A stretch of 6,271 nt of DNA from Spirochaetaceae bacterium (GTDB lineage Bacteria; Spirochaetota; Spirochaetia; SZUA-6; Fen-1364). The DNA lies in NCBI GenBank assembly GCA_003141795.1, contig PLNO01000361.1:1-6271 (forward strand), read 5' to 3'. The notes under the pieces are model-generated. The model ran no database searches, had not been told where the DNA came from, and worked only from the letters and a program-made list of their open reading frames with translations. Position numbers and translations under genes: made by a program. Below are positions 5,394 to 6,271 of the stretch, in pieces. Positions within the stretch are counted from its first letter, which is position 1, and each line of letters opens with the position of its first letter.

Positions 5394-6271
5394 CCCCAAT
5401 GATGGCGCAGTACCGAAGCATCAAGGAAAAATACGCCGATTCGATCCTCTTCTTCCGATTGGGGGACTTTTACGAGATGTTCGACGCCGATGCTCGGGAG
5501 GGATCGTCTCTGCTTGATCTCACCCTGACCCATCGCGCTGGATTGCCCATGTGCGGGATCCCGTATCATGCGGCTCCCGCCTATATCTCGCGGCTCCTGG
5601 CCGCGGGAAGGAAGGTGGCGATCTGCGAGCAGATCACCCCGCCCGGAGGCAAGGGGCTCATGACGCGGGACGTCGTGGAGGTGATCACCCCGGGGACCGT
5701 GCTCGACGACAGCTACCTCTCCAAGACCGCGAACAATTACCTGATCAGCCTTGCAAGGGTGGGGGAGCGCATCTCATTCGCCTACGCCGACGTATCGACC
5801 GGCGAGCTCTGCGCGACATCCTTCCCCTTTTCGGAGCGCGCCGAGATGCTGAAACGGGAGCTGCGGCGCCTGGATCCGCGGGAAGCGCTGACCCAGGAAT
5901 CGCTGCTCGTGGAAGACCCCGTCGTCCGGGGGCTCCTGGGGGAGCGCGAAAGTCTCCTCGTGAACCGCTACCCCGACTGGAGCTTCGACCCTTCGGCCTG
6001 CAGGTCACGTCTGGAACGGCAGCTGGGCGTCACGAACCTCAAGGGGTTCGGGCTCACCGACGATTCACCTGAGATCGTCTCAGCGGGCCTCCTGCTGGAG
6101 TACGTGGGGGAGACTTCCCGTCACGCACTCGGACACATCACCTCGCTGTCCGTCTACGCCGACAGGAGCTACGTCGAGCTCGACGAGGCCACGCAGCGCA
6201 ACCTCGAGCTCCTGACGAATCTGCAGGAGGGCAGCCGGAAGTACACCCTCCTCTCCGTGCTCGATCAGACC
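5381..6271 (+). CDS. mutS: DNA mismatch repair protein MutS, 5' part
   Basis: First 297 codons of mutS; the frame stays open to the last base and the gene continues beyond it (full MutS is about 850-900 residues). MutS binds mispairs and inserted loops in DNA and starts methyl-independent or methyl-directed repair with MutL. Seen in order: the N-terminal TPMMAQY segment, the mismatch-binding motif F30-Y31-E32 in LGDFYEMF, LPMCGIPYHA, KVAICEQI and VVEVITPGTVLDD (domain I, about 1-115), the connector start NNYLISL with FAYADVSTGEL, and the core-domain entry ELDEATQRNLELLTNLQEGS ending TLLSVLDQT. The ATPase part is outside the window. ATG 5381 is chosen because it gives the usual N-terminal length; no Shine-Dalgarno precedes it (CTTTCAAATCC). 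ATGs at 5399 and 5402 would also keep all motifs. The divergent STAS gene starts 19 bp away. Confidence 0.97.
   Translation, partial: MVETTPMMAQYRSIKEKYADSILFFRLGDFYEMFDADAREGSSLLDLTLTHRAGLPMCGIPYHAAPAYISRLLAAGRKVAICEQITPPGGKGLMTRDVVEVITPGTVLDDSYLSKTANNYLISLARVGERISFAYADVSTGELCATSFPFSERAEMLKRELRRLDPREALTQESLLVEDPVVRGLLGERESLLVNRYPDWSFDPSACRSRLERQLGVTNLKGFGLTDDSPEIVSAGLLLEYVGETSRHALGHITSLSVYADRSYVELDEATQRNLELLTNLQEGSRKYTLLSVLDQT

Noticed and set aside
5095..5517. A 140-codon plus-strand frame spanning the STAS 5' end and the mutS 5' end.
   Set aside because: It crosses two well-supported genes, in a different phase from mutS, and encodes no recognisable motif.

Overview
The window looks like a chromosomal segment of a GC-rich (roughly 60 % by eye) diderm bacterium, most likely a spirochaete. 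The order tamB-like, bamA, ompH/skp, then mutS matches what I remember of Treponema pallidum (TP0325-TP0328) and Borrelia burgdorferi (BB0794-BB0797). That comparison is from memory, not a search, so the lineage is an inference. The protein families themselves are clear from their motifs.

Layout. Positions 1-4862 form a tight plus-strand array. It holds the 3' end of a TamB-like gene (stop at 1295), bamA (1331-3877), an ompH/skp-type periplasmic chaperone gene (3891-4442) and ruvX/yqgF (4443-4862). The spacers are 35, 13 and 0 bases, so this reads as one operon for outer-membrane assembly with a nucleic-acid enzyme at its end. Positions 4828-5361 carry a minus-strand gene for a STAS-domain (anti-sigma-factor-antagonist type) protein, whose 3' end overlaps the 3' end of ruvX by 35 bp. 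Only 19 bp beyond its first possible start codon, mutS begins on the plus strand (5381) and runs off the window end.

How the genes work together. OmpH/Skp carries unfolded outer-membrane proteins across the periplasm and BamA folds them into the outer membrane. The TamB-like protein spans the periplasm and in spirochaetes is thought to pair with BamA. RuvX (pre-16S rRNA maturation or Holliday-junction family nuclease) and MutS (mismatch recognition) are housekeeping nucleic-acid proteins. The STAS protein is a probable phospho-switch regulator whose partners are not in view.

The most interesting part is the 19-bp gap between the STAS gene and mutS. It holds two overlapping, oppositely directed -10-like hexamers, and neither start has a visible Shine-Dalgarno sequence. 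This suggests a compact bidirectional promoter giving leaderless or nearly leaderless mRNAs. The STAS gene also sits reversed inside what is otherwise a co-directional ruvX-mutS run with no visible plus-strand terminator, so read-through would make RNA antisense to the whole STAS gene. I see no RNA genes, mobile elements, CRISPR arrays or phage genes, and no gene-free stretch longer than 35 bases.
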